Assembly (NCBI GenBank): GCA_964519995.1 | Contig: CAZFLY010000021.1 | Location: 1 to 41,641, forward strand | DNA length: 41,641 nucleotides | DNA from: CAZFLY01 sp964519995 | GTDB lineage: Bacteria; Planctomycetota; Phycisphaerae; Sedimentisphaerales; Anaerobacaceae | Direction: 5' to 3' | In this document: one piece after another, positions 1 through 7,387 of the stretch | Numbering within the stretch: position 1 is the first letter of the stretch | Layout: each line of letters starts with the position of its first letter | Program-made: the position numbers and the translations under genes | Notes under the pieces: model-generated | Told to the model about the DNA's origin: nothing | Database searches by the model: none | The model's input: only the letters and a program-made list of their open reading frames with translations

Positions 1-104
1 GAAATGACATCCTTATCTACAGAGCAATATCAAAGACCAAAATGTAAAATTAAGGAAGTCATCCCTTAGGGACTCCATAACTTAATTTTTGTAATTTTTC
101 GATT

Positions 105-179
105 GGCCCCATCGTCTAGGCAGGTCTAGGACACCGGGTTTTCAACCCGGCAACAGGGGTTCGAATCCCCTTGGGGCTA
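105..179 (+). tRNA. tRNA-Glu (anticodon UUC)
   Basis: A full cloverleaf can be folded. The acceptor stem GGCCCCA (105-111) pairs with TGGGGCT (172-178), with a G-U first pair as is common in tRNA-Glu. The anticodon stem CCGGG/CCCGG encloses the loop TTTTCAA, which gives anticodon TTC. The T-arm contains GGTTCGAATCC. The discriminator base is A179 and no CCA is encoded. Confidence 0.95.
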
Positions 180-191
180 TTAGGCAACTGA

Positions 192-671
192 TCAAATCGA
201 CATACCTGATACGCTTGTTTCAAGTACAATCTTGCCGTCCACAATTCCTTGGACGTCGCAGTTGTATTTTCTGCCCTTTTTGAATTTCGTTATTTTACCG
301 AGTAGATATAACCTCTGACCCGGCGTTACCGCGGAACGGAACTTGGTGGAATCGATACCTGCGAAGCCTATGAAGCCTTCTTCCTGGTATACCTGCTTTA
401 CGAAAAAGCTCAGCAGTTGAGCAGCCGCTTCGACCATAATGACGCCTGGCATAAGCGGTCGGCCTGGGATATGGCCGCGCACCCAGAACTCATCCTCCGT
501 GACATCTTTATAGCCCAGGACCAGGAACTTTTCTTTGTTGTACCACAGTATGCCATCGAGCTGCTGCATCTCGAATCTTTGAGGATTGACCTTGGCAATC
601 GCTTCTTTATCAAAAACTGGCTTGGCGTTCAGGTCTATCTTTGAAAGGTCAAATAGCAATAACGGTGGCAT
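192..671 (-). CDS. FabZ/FabA-like 3-hydroxyacyl-ACP dehydratase (hotdog fold)
   Basis: This 159-aa protein carries the FabZ signature GHIPGRPLMPGVIMVEAAAQ at residues 66-85, with the expected catalytic His67 and Glu81. In the family it dehydrates beta-hydroxyacyl-ACP to trans-2-enoyl-ACP during fatty-acid elongation in the cytosol. The length is normal for FabZ (about 140-160 aa). The hotdog beta-sheet part follows (FAGIDSTKFRSAVTPGQ). It stands alone, without lpxA, lpxC or fab neighbours, so it could be a paralogue serving another acyl-carrier pathway. The dehydratase call is firm; assignment as the housekeeping fabZ is not. Confidence 0.85.
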   Translation of the reverse strand: MPPLLLFDLSKIDLNAKPVFDKEAIAKVNPQRFEMQQLDGILWYNKEKFLVLGYKDVTEDEFWVRGHIPGRPLMPGVIMVEAAAQLLSFFVKQVYQEEGFIGFAGIDSTKFRSAVTPGQRLYLLGKITKFKKGRKYNCDVQGIVDGKIVLETSVSGMSI

Positions 672-813
672 TTATGTTCCTTGAGTGAGGAAATTCCGCG
701 CACATTACTAATTATAAGGCTGAAACGATCCAGGCGAACTATCTAACTGCTCAGAGCTGTTGTTGACATGTAACTGCCAAATGCAGCGTCCGCAATTGTG
801 GTTTTAATAAAGC

Positions 814-987
814 TTAATCGACTGACCTTATTTCCAGGATTCGGTTGCGCACGGTCTGAGCAGCCTGCTTGACCTTTTGCATTTGTTTGCGAACGCGTGT
901 TCCAGCTGCTTTGTTTCCGCCCTGTGCCTTGTTGATGTCGGCCTCGATTTCGGCCACTAATACTTTGAGGTCTTCATATTCCTGCAT
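814..987 (-). CDS. Small histone H1-like (Hc1-type) DNA-binding protein
   Basis: A 57-aa gene read directly from the sequence. It starts MQEYEDLKVLVAEIEADINK and has the hallmark core NKAAGTRVRKQMQ (residues 25-37) shared by small chlamydial/planctomycete histone-like proteins. The rest is an Arg/Lys/Gln-rich helix ending in RSVD. The ATG at 985-987 is preceded by a purine-rich GGAAGGA about 10 nt upstream, a convincing ribosome binding site. The family binds DNA non-specifically and is associated with nucleoid compaction. It sits alone between the hotdog gene and the flavodoxin gene, same strand. Its size puts it below common ORF cutoffs. Confidence 0.85.
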   Translation of the reverse strand: MQEYEDLKVLVAEIEADINKAQGGNKAAGTRVRKQMQKVKQAAQTVRNRILEIRSVD

Positions 988-1107
988 TCAAATGATCCTT
1001 CCGTTAGTGGGTTAAAAACGCTAAGAAATTAACTATCTATTACGGCCTTGTCAAAAGAAAACACGTCTTTTTTGCAAAAAAATGGCACCTTGATTTGGCC
1101 TTGTTCG

Positions 1108-1584
1108 TTAGGACAGGAGGTTCCTTGTCAGTGTCGCTATTCTCTGACCACGGCGGACACACTGTTGCCTGACTCTATCATCAGGCTTACCGATGGACAC
1201 AGGCCCATAGTGGTCGCCTTGAGCGTCTCCCTGGACGATCATGCCAGCTATCAGCATGCCCTCTATTATGCCCATGATTGTGGTTTCGTTGCCGCCACCG
1301 ATATTGGCCGAGCTTGTAAATGCGCCACCCACTTTACCATCGAGCTGGCCATGTCTTCCTACTAGGTCATCTATAAGCTGTTTTATAGGACCCGCCATCT
1401 GGCCATAGTATGTTGGCGATCCGATGACTATCGTGTCATAATCTGGCAGACTATCGGCTTTGACTTTCTCCACCGACTTGCATTCGGTCTTTAGCCCTCC
1501 ATCATTCATTGCCTTGGCGATAATCTCCGCCATTTCCTTTGTGTTTCCGCTTCTTGAATAGTAGATAACTATTGCTTTTGCCAT
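1108..1584 (-). CDS. Flavodoxin-family protein (WrbA/NAD(P)H:quinone-reductase-like)
   Basis: A 158-aa flavodoxin-fold protein. The FMN phosphate-binding loop is YSRSGNTKEMA at about residues 9-19. A second flavin loop, GSPTYYGQMAGPIKQLIDD, lies at about 55-73, and GAFTSSANIGGGNETT at about 87-102 matches the third flavin-contacting loop of WrbA-like proteins. The family binds FMN and moves electrons, often as a quinone reductase. The C-terminal GDHYGPVSIGKPDDRV segment is typical of this subfamily. It has no partner gene that would fix its redox partner. A weak AGGG ribosome binding site precedes the ATG. Confidence 0.85.
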   Translation of the reverse strand: MAKAIVIYYSRSGNTKEMAEIIAKAMNDGGLKTECKSVEKVKADSLPDYDTIVIGSPTYYGQMAGPIKQLIDDLVGRHGQLDGKVGGAFTSSANIGGGNETTIMGIIEGMLIAGMIVQGDAQGDHYGPVSIGKPDDRVRQQCVRRGQRIATLTRNLLS

Positions 1585-1678
1585 TTTTTGCTTACCCTAA
1601 TTTGACTATGTGAAAATGAATTTATCTGTTAGTTCGATAATCAATGTGTTTCGTCGTCTTTTGACGGTAATTATAGGC

Positions 1679-3220
1679 TCATTGTCGCAGGTACGCAAGC
1701 TTTTCCGGCAAGGGGATGTTGTTGCCGAAGTTATCCTCACCATAGCCGGACTCGGCGAGCAGCTTTATGTCAGCCAACACGCGATTGTCACCGATAAACG
1801 TTGCGGTCAGGTCGGTGTCCGTGTCGATTTTGCCCAGCACCAAGAGTTGGGTCACTTCGTCAATAACCTTTTCCAGCAGTGTCCCCTCTTGTCGTGTTTG
1901 TTGTTCGGGCACCTGCAGGGGTTGTTCATAGAGAATTAATTTGCCTTGCTCGACGAGTGAAAGGACGACATCTCGAACGATAGTCTCAATGTCTTTTCCT
2001 TGCGCCCACGAGGGGACGAGCCGGAGACGGACAATTTCACTGGAGAGCCACCTTCGCTTGTGAGCGTTTATCTTTTCATTGGCGCGGAACAGTTCCAGTG
2101 TTGAGCTGGCATTATAGACGTCACCTTCAAGCTGCATCTTGACCTCGCTTCCATAGTGCAGGACGAGCTTGGCGATGAGTGTAGCCGGCCGAACGTGAAA
2201 ACCGCGATACTGTGGAACGGGTACTTCTATCTGCCCAATTTGGGCGTAGCGTTTGAGCATCCTATGGCAAAAATCTACCGCACAGTCTATGTACCGGCTG
2301 ATATGTGCGATGCAGTAATCCATTAGCACCGTCAATATCTCGTTGCTGTTGAGGAGCGGTTCTTGGCGGAATTCCGAGTCGCAGGGCTGTTTGTTCACAT
2401 GTCGCTCGTAGTGGTGGGCAAGTAACGTAGCGATCTTCAGAAGGTGAAACACGACGCTGATATGACCTCGCAATACCGGCAGGCTGGAATCGAGATCTTC
2501 GACATCAGTGCCTGATACGAAAGTATCATATTGTGATTGCATGTTGTGGAATCGCAGTTCAAGGCTGCGGAGTTTCTCCTCCGTAACGGAGTTCGCAACG
2601 TATTGAGCGTAATCTTCGGGCTTAGCCTGACTGGCGGCGCAGACATCTTGACTTTCAGCGGCGAGGTTTAAAAAAGCTGTAGCCAGCAGTGTAACAGTCT
2701 CCGAGACGGTCTCGGTCATTCTTGTGCCGCAGTCGTGTGTCAGTCGGCCTGGTGGGAGACTTTCAGTATAAGACCTTTCACGCAGGTTCTCAGACGGCAC
2801 CGGCAGAGCGAGTTGGTCGGCCCTAAGCAGTATCTGTTTTGCCGCTCGCAAAAGGGCGTCGCCGGTGAATTTCAGTGCATCCTGAGTAGCTTTGACGAAA
2901 TCACCTTCAATGGGTAAAAGGTGGTAGGCGGGCAAGACGTGTTGGATGTGAAGCAGCTCATAGCCAGCATCGGAAAAGTGTTTGATTGCCGCGGTCAGCG
3001 ACCTGAAGGAACACCAGCGGCAATTGTTACGAGCATTATAAGCGTCGAGAAGTTCCTCAAGCTGCATAGACTGTGAAAGCAACTCACCCAGGAACGGACG
3101 CATGAAAATCTTGTCGATCGGTTGGCACTCTGTCAGATAGTGTGCAAGTCCGAGTAGCGTCTGGGCACGTTTGGCTATTAGTTCGTGAAAGTCTTTTTCG
3201 GTGATTGTTGATGAACCCAT
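1679..3220 (-). CDS. Large protein with an HPr-like phosphocarrier domain
   Basis: A 513-aa protein starting at MGSSTITEKDF. The longer in-frame extension to 3361 would run into the upstream LolA-like gene, so the ATG at 3218-3220 is preferred. Residues about 1-330 are mostly helical with no recognised family. Residues about 331-425 form an HPr-like domain containing GFHVRPATLIAKL, with the phosphorylatable His at about 342 followed by Arg and Pro as in PTS HPr (H-x-R-P-A). About 90 further residues follow. HPr is normally an 88-aa stand-alone carrier; here it is embedded in a protein almost six times longer, which suggests signalling or regulation rather than sugar uptake. No EI, EII or HPr kinase gene is in the window. 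The function of the N-terminal part is unknown. Confidence 0.7.
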   Translation of the reverse strand: MGSSTITEKDFHELIAKRAQTLLGLAHYLTECQPIDKIFMRPFLGELLSQSMQLEELLDAYNARNNCRWCSFRSLTAAIKHFSDAGYELLHIQHVLPAYHLLPIEGDFVKATQDALKFTGDALLRAAKQILLRADQLALPVPSENLRERSYTESLPPGRLTHDCGTRMTETVSETVTLLATAFLNLAAESQDVCAASQAKPEDYAQYVANSVTEEKLRSLELRFHNMQSQYDTFVSGTDVEDLDSSLPVLRGHISVVFHLLKIATLLAHHYERHVNKQPCDSEFRQEPLLNSNEILTVLMDYCIAHISRYIDCAVDFCHRMLKRYAQIGQIEVPVPQYRGFHVRPATLIAKLVLHYGSEVKMQLEGDVYNASSTLELFRANEKINAHKRRWLSSEIVRLRLVPSWAQGKDIETIVRDVVLSLVEQGKLILYEQPLQVPEQQTRQEGTLLEKVIDEVTQLLVLGKIDTDTDLTATFIGDNRVLADIKLLAESGYGEDNFGNNIPLPEKLAYLRQ

Positions 3221-3281
3221 GTTACTTGAACCTATTTTAGAAACGCGACTATGACAAGGCTGAAAAAAAAGATAAAGTTTC

Positions 3282-4085
3282 TTATTTGCCTGAGTTCTGT
3301 TTGTCAAGTAGGATTTCTTCAATCGTGAAATCTTCCGGAATCCTGAACCGAAATACCTCATCCCTGATTTTATTATTTACCTTGGGACTCAGGAGTCTTA
3401 TTTCATAGATGTCCTCCTCGGTAGAGATGGCGGTGACTTTTGTCGGCAATGTGAGTTTTTTGTCAATCCAGAAATCGATAGAGGTATAATCATCTTTATA
3501 GATAGAATCGGGCCGAACCTTTAGATGTAGCTGAATAAGGTCCTCAGAGGCGTTTACTGTTGACTCTACCAATTCTATGTCAAACTGTTTTTTCAGCTCA
3601 TCCACCTTTGTAAAGCCGATGATTGGAAAATTTCTGCCGGCCAAATCAAACGCATCGGTCGGCTCATTTGGCTCAGCTAACTGGCGACGTTCAGCAGATT
3701 TTATCTGATAGTCGATGTGCGTTAGCCAGGTACCGTCCAAGATAAAATGCTCCTTGTATTTCTGCTCTTCTTCATCATCTTGCCTGAGAGTCTGGAAGTT
3801 AATCCTTAGCTTCGATCTTCCATTGGATTTTTTACAATATAAAACTCCCTTCCTGAGGGTCTGGGACTCAAGCAGCGGTTGCTTGAACAGATATTCGATT
3901 TGTCCCTGATAGGATTGAAGTTCTGTGGTCGCTTGCTTCAACTGTGCGAGAATTTCATCGACAGGATTTAGATTGGTTTGTTCAGATTTGCACACATGCG
4001 CGCTGCCAACGGGCTCGCAAGCCAGAGACATACTTGCTGTTAGTAATAGAATCGAGATAGTTTTAGCGGCAGTATCGTTTTTCAT
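3282..4085 (-). CDS. LolA-like / outer-membrane lipoprotein-sorting-type protein, exported
   Basis: A 267-aa protein with an N-terminal hydrophobic signal (KTISILLLTASMSLAC). The Cys after SLA could be a non-ideal lipobox or lie just past a signal peptidase I site. The mature part alternates beta strands with the pattern of LolA-like proteins: ELQSYQGQIEYLFKQPLLES, then GVLYCKKSNGRSKLRINF, and later YTSIDFWIDKKLTLPTKVTA. Proteins of this fold bind lipids or lipoproteins in the periplasm. The gene is 61 nt upstream of the HPr-domain gene on the same strand, so the two may be co-transcribed. The fold call is good; the substrate is unknown. Confidence 0.65.
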   Translation of the reverse strand: MKNDTAAKTISILLLTASMSLACEPVGSAHVCKSEQTNLNPVDEILAQLKQATTELQSYQGQIEYLFKQPLLESQTLRKGVLYCKKSNGRSKLRINFQTLRQDDEEEQKYKEHFILDGTWLTHIDYQIKSAERRQLAEPNEPTDAFDLAGRNFPIIGFTKVDELKKQFDIELVESTVNASEDLIQLHLKVRPDSIYKDDYTSIDFWIDKKLTLPTKVTAISTEEDIYEIRLLSPKVNNKIRDEVFRFRIPEDFTIEEILLDKQNSGK

Positions 4086-4110
4086 TATTGTGCGTTTTAG
4101 TCTATATCAG

Positions 4111-4704
4111 CTATTTGTTATTGTTTTCATCAATAATTTCCAGTATTCGGGGGATGTTTTCAATAGTGTAGTCTGCGTATTTGGCAAACTGGCCTGCCTG
4201 TTTGTGATTGGCTAATAAAACAGCGATAGCGCCGGCAGCTTTCGCACTGAGCAGGTCAAATAAATAGTCGCCCACCAGAATGGTTTCTGCAGGCTCGATG
4301 CCTAACTGTTTACATATTTGTTTAACGCCGAAGGCATCAGGCTTAATGGGACCCTCTTCTCTGCCAACGACTATATCGAGTCTGAGGTTGTGTTTGCGCG
4401 CGATAGCAAGGGCGTTGGACCGTTTGTTGCGAGTTAACACGCCAATAAAAATTCCTGCTTTGCGAAGGTCGGCAAGTGTCTGCTCTGTGCCGGGATTCAG
4501 CTTGGATTCTGCAACTGCTTTTTGTTCATGAATGTATAAAATCTGCTCTGCTTGTTTGCGTTGTTCAGAGGACATTTTTCCCATTTGCTCGAGCACTGGG
4601 CCAGAGTTTCTGTCCAAGCCCATTTCTTCCCGGATGGCATCAAAGTCAAAATAAGGCTGTGTTATTGTTCCGTCTAAATCGAATATTACTGCTTTTATTG
4701 ACAT
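4111..4704 (-). CDS. HAD-superfamily hydrolase (phosphoglycolate phosphatase-like)
   Basis: A 197-aa protein with the four HAD motifs: FDLDGT near residue 10 (nucleophile Asp), VLTRN at about 90, the Lys in GPIKPDAFG at about 120, and GDYLFDLLSAKAAG at about 143. A small helical cap lies between motifs I and II. The family removes phosphate from small metabolites; the substrate cannot be read from sequence. I chose the ATG at 4702-4704 because MSIKAVIFDLDGT is the usual start. An in-frame TTG 27 nt upstream overlaps the GGAGGA sequence and is less likely. It lies 25 nt upstream of the LolA-like gene on the same strand. Confidence 0.8.
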   Translation of the reverse strand: MSIKAVIFDLDGTITQPYFDFDAIREEMGLDRNSGPVLEQMGKMSSEQRKQAEQILYIHEQKAVAESKLNPGTEQTLADLRKAGIFIGVLTRNKRSNALAIARKHNLRLDIVVGREEGPIKPDAFGVKQICKQLGIEPAETILVGDYLFDLLSAKAAGAIAVLLANHKQAGQFAKYADYTIENIPRILEIIDENNNK

Positions 4705-4828
4705 ATTCGTCTGAACAAAAAATTCCTCCAAGTCAAAGGTGCTATCCCGATAAAAAACCTAAAGGTATAGAATTTACCGGTCTCGACTCCTTCGGTTTGT
4801 ACGTGTTATAATTGTTATACGCTGACTT

Positions 4829-5713
4829 TTACTTAGCTCCTTTTCGCAGCAGTTCAATCAGGTATCGGCCAGCAAGGCTGAGAATTTTGCCTTTACGGAC
4901 AATTATTCCTGTCGGTCTGATGAAATTTTCGTTGGAAAAGGGTATCGCCCGTATTGTTCCGCTGGCAACCTCCTGCAGTAATGCGGTTTCCGGCAGTATG
5001 CTTATACCTGAGTTAATTTCCACCGCTCGTTTGACTGTTTCGATGTTGTCGAATTCCATCACAGGTCTTACCACAACATTATACCGTTCCAGGATATTAT
5101 CTATCCAAGCTCGTGTCGGAACATTCTTGTCAAATGCAATAAATCTTTCAAATTGCAGTCGATGAATGTCGATCGGAGATTGGTCTGAAAGTTGGTGTTT
5201 GGGGCTGCAGGCCAACACGAGTGGCTCATGTTCGAAATCATAAACTTCAAGTCTTTTGTCTTTTTTCGGAATAGCGACGAGGCCGATGTCAATCTCGCCG
5301 CTAAGGATTAACTCGTATATTCTTGCAGCACTGAGATATTCGATATGAACGTGGACGTCGGAATAACTGACCATGAACTTTTTCAAATAGTCGGGAAGGG
5401 TGTGCATTCCGATGCTGAAGATAGCGCCTACATTTATTCTGCTTACTGTGGAACTTTTATGGACATTCAGTTCGGTCCGGAATTGTTCATATCTCTCAAG
5501 CATATCCTTACAGGCCTGGTAGAAAAGCTGGCCTGCCGAGGTAAGTTCTAGCGGCCGTTTTTTTCTATTGATGAACTGACATTTATATACGAGCTCCAGT
5601 TGCGCGAGCTGCTGTGAGACCGCTGACTGGCTGATTGTGTGTTTTTCAGCGGTTTTTGAGAAACTTCGCAAATCAGCCAGATCACAAAAAACTTTTAGCG
5701 TTTCTATATGCAT
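4829..5713 (-). CDS. LysR-family transcriptional regulator
   Basis: A 294-aa protein of standard LysR length. The N-terminal winged helix-turn-helix (residues 1-60) includes FSKTAEKHTISQSAVSQQLAQLE. The remaining two-lobed effector-binding domain has the expected INVGAIFSIGMHTLPDYLKKF beginning and IDIGLVAIP hinge motif. It is divergent from the glutamate dehydrogenase gene with 174 bp between the two starts, the classic arrangement in which a LysR protein controls both itself and the opposite gene. That regulatory link is an inference. The effector is unknown. Confidence 0.9.
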   Translation of the reverse strand: MHIETLKVFCDLADLRSFSKTAEKHTISQSAVSQQLAQLELVYKCQFINRKKRPLELTSAGQLFYQACKDMLERYEQFRTELNVHKSSTVSRINVGAIFSIGMHTLPDYLKKFMVSYSDVHVHIEYLSAARIYELILSGEIDIGLVAIPKKDKRLEVYDFEHEPLVLACSPKHQLSDQSPIDIHRLQFERFIAFDKNVPTRAWIDNILERYNVVVRPVMEFDNIETVKRAVEINSGISILPETALLQEVASGTIRAIPFSNENFIRPTGIIVRKGKILSLAGRYLIELLRKGAK

Positions 5714-5887
5714 TATAAGGCGTCCTAATAGGTAATATTATTGTTTAGTCCTTGTTATATTCTGTCCAGATAGTTAATCTGATTGGTTATTCGCTCTGAG
5801 TAACTTTCGTGAACTTATTATCAGTTTATCTTATCATAACATAGCGACAAAACGAAAAACTTTATTTCTTATTGGAGGTTACAGAAA
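5714..5887. promoter_or_regulatory. Divergent lysR-gdhA control region
   Basis: This 174-bp AT-rich spacer must hold the promoters of both divergent genes. A short palindrome CCTAATAGG (5724-5732) lies 11 nt from the LysR start. ATAAGG (5714-5719) and CCTTGTTAT (5750-5758) form a loose inverted pair that could be a LysR-type operator. No clear -35/-10 pair can be fixed by eye. The ribosome binding site for the plus-strand gene is GGAGG at about 5874-5878. Confidence 0.35.
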
Positions 5888-7234
5888 GTGGCAGCAAACG
5901 CTATTATTGAGGCCGTTTACCAGGAAGTCCTGAAGCGGAATGCCGGGGAAGTAGAATTTCACCAGGCGGTGAAGGAGGTGCTTTCATCATTGGGGCCCGT
6001 TCTGGATAAGCATCCTGAATATGTGGAGGCTAAAATTCTCGACCGGTTGGTTGAGCCGGAAAGGCAAATAATATTTAGAGTGCCGTGGCAGGACGACAAG
6101 GGCAACATTCATGTCAACCGTGGATTTCGGTTTGAATTTAATAGCGCACTTGGACCGTACAAGGGAGGTCTTAGGTTCCATCCGACGGTAACAGCGAGCA
6201 TATTGAAGTTCCTCGCATTCGAGCAGATATTCAAGAACTCTCTGACAACGCTACCGATGGGCGGCGGCAAAGGCGGCTCAGACTTTAATCCAAAGGGCAA
6301 AAGCGACAGTGAAGTTATGCGTTTCTGTCAGAGCTTCATGACGGAACTGTCAAGGCATATCGGTGCAGATACAGACGTGCCCGCAGGCGATATCGGCGTT
6401 GGCGGACGCGAAATTGGCTTTCTGTTTGGCCAGTACAAGCGTCTTCGTAATGAGTTTACCGGCGTTCTGACCGGCAAGGGATTGACCTGGGGTGGCTCCC
6501 TGATCCGACCGGAGGCCACCGGCTATGGATGCGTGTATTTTGCCGATGAAATGCTCGAGACTCGTGGCGAGAGTTTTGAGGGCAAGATTTGTACGGTATC
6601 CGGCTCCGGCAATGTCGCTCAGTACACCGTGGAGAAACTCAATCAGCTCGGTGCGAAAGTTGTCAGCCTGTCTGATTCAAACGGCACAATCTACGACCCC
6701 AATGGAATTGATGATGAGAAACTCGCTTTTGTGTTTGAACTGAAGAACGTGCGTCGTGGGCGGATCAAGGAATATGCTGATAAATTCAAGGCCGAGTTTA
6801 AGGCAGATGTGCGGCCTTGGGGTATCAAGTGCGACTGTGCGTTCCCGAGCGCTACGCAGAACGAGATTGACGCCGATGATGCCAAGACGCTTGTGAAGAA
6901 TGGCTGTTATCTTGTTGCTGAAGGTGCAAATATGCCTAGTACGCCGGAGGCGATAGAGCAGTTCCTCGAGAAGAAGATACTTTACGGTCCTGGCAAGGCG
7001 GCCAATGCAGGTGGTGTTGCCACAAGCGGTCTGGAGATGGCGCAGAACTCACAGCGGATTTCGTGGACACACGAAGAGGTTGACAAACGGCTGCACGATA
7101 TAATGATTGCTATTCACAAGCAGTGTTATGATGCTGCGGAAGAATATGGTCAGCCCGGTAATCTGGTAATGGGTGCTAACATCGCGGGTTTTGTCAAGGT
7201 GGCTGACGCTATGCTCGATCATGGCCTGGTTTAA
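5888..7234 (+). CDS. gdhA: NADP-type glutamate dehydrogenase
   Basis: A 448-aa protein of the expected length for the small hexameric GDH class. It interconverts 2-oxoglutarate plus ammonia and glutamate. Substrate-binding GPYKGGLRFHP (about 89-99) and catalytic PMGGGKGGSDFNPKGKSD (about 123-140, active Lys128) are intact. The Rossmann domain begins near VSGSGNVAQYTVEKL. The EGANMPSTPEA motif near the C-terminus is typical. It uses a GTG start at 5888 behind a strong GGAGG site. A rho-independent terminator follows directly, so it is probably a single-gene unit. Coenzyme preference (NADP) is inferred from family resemblance. Confidence 0.95.
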   Translation: MAANAIIEAVYQEVLKRNAGEVEFHQAVKEVLSSLGPVLDKHPEYVEAKILDRLVEPERQIIFRVPWQDDKGNIHVNRGFRFEFNSALGPYKGGLRFHPTVTASILKFLAFEQIFKNSLTTLPMGGGKGGSDFNPKGKSDSEVMRFCQSFMTELSRHIGADTDVPAGDIGVGGREIGFLFGQYKRLRNEFTGVLTGKGLTWGGSLIRPEATGYGCVYFADEMLETRGESFEGKICTVSGSGNVAQYTVEKLNQLGAKVVSLSDSNGTIYDPNGIDDEKLAFVFELKNVRRGRIKEYADKFKAEFKADVRPWGIKCDCAFPSATQNEIDADDAKTLVKNGCYLVAEGANMPSTPEAIEQFLEKKILYGPGKAANAGGVATSGLEMAQNSQRISWTHEEVDKRLHDIMIAIHKQCYDAAEEYGQPGNLVMGANIAGFVKVADAMLDHGLV

Positions 7235-7260
7235 GAAAATGAAGTGATTGTGTACAGTAA

Positions 7261-7292
7261 AAGGGCGTTTCGTATAAGGATCGCCCTTTTTT
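7261..7292 (+). terminator. Rho-independent terminator of gdhA
   Basis: A perfect 7-bp stem AAGGGCG (7261-7267) / CGCCCTT (7282-7288) with a 14-nt loop runs into a T tract ending at 7292. It lies 27 nt after the gdhA stop codon. Confidence 0.85.
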
Positions 7293-7387
7293 ATTTGTGC
7301 GATGAGGTAGTACGGCAGGCGGAATTAGCCTTGCTTGGTCTCAGTTGGTTTTTGTAGATTGGTCTAAGTTGTATACAAGAGTGTGGC

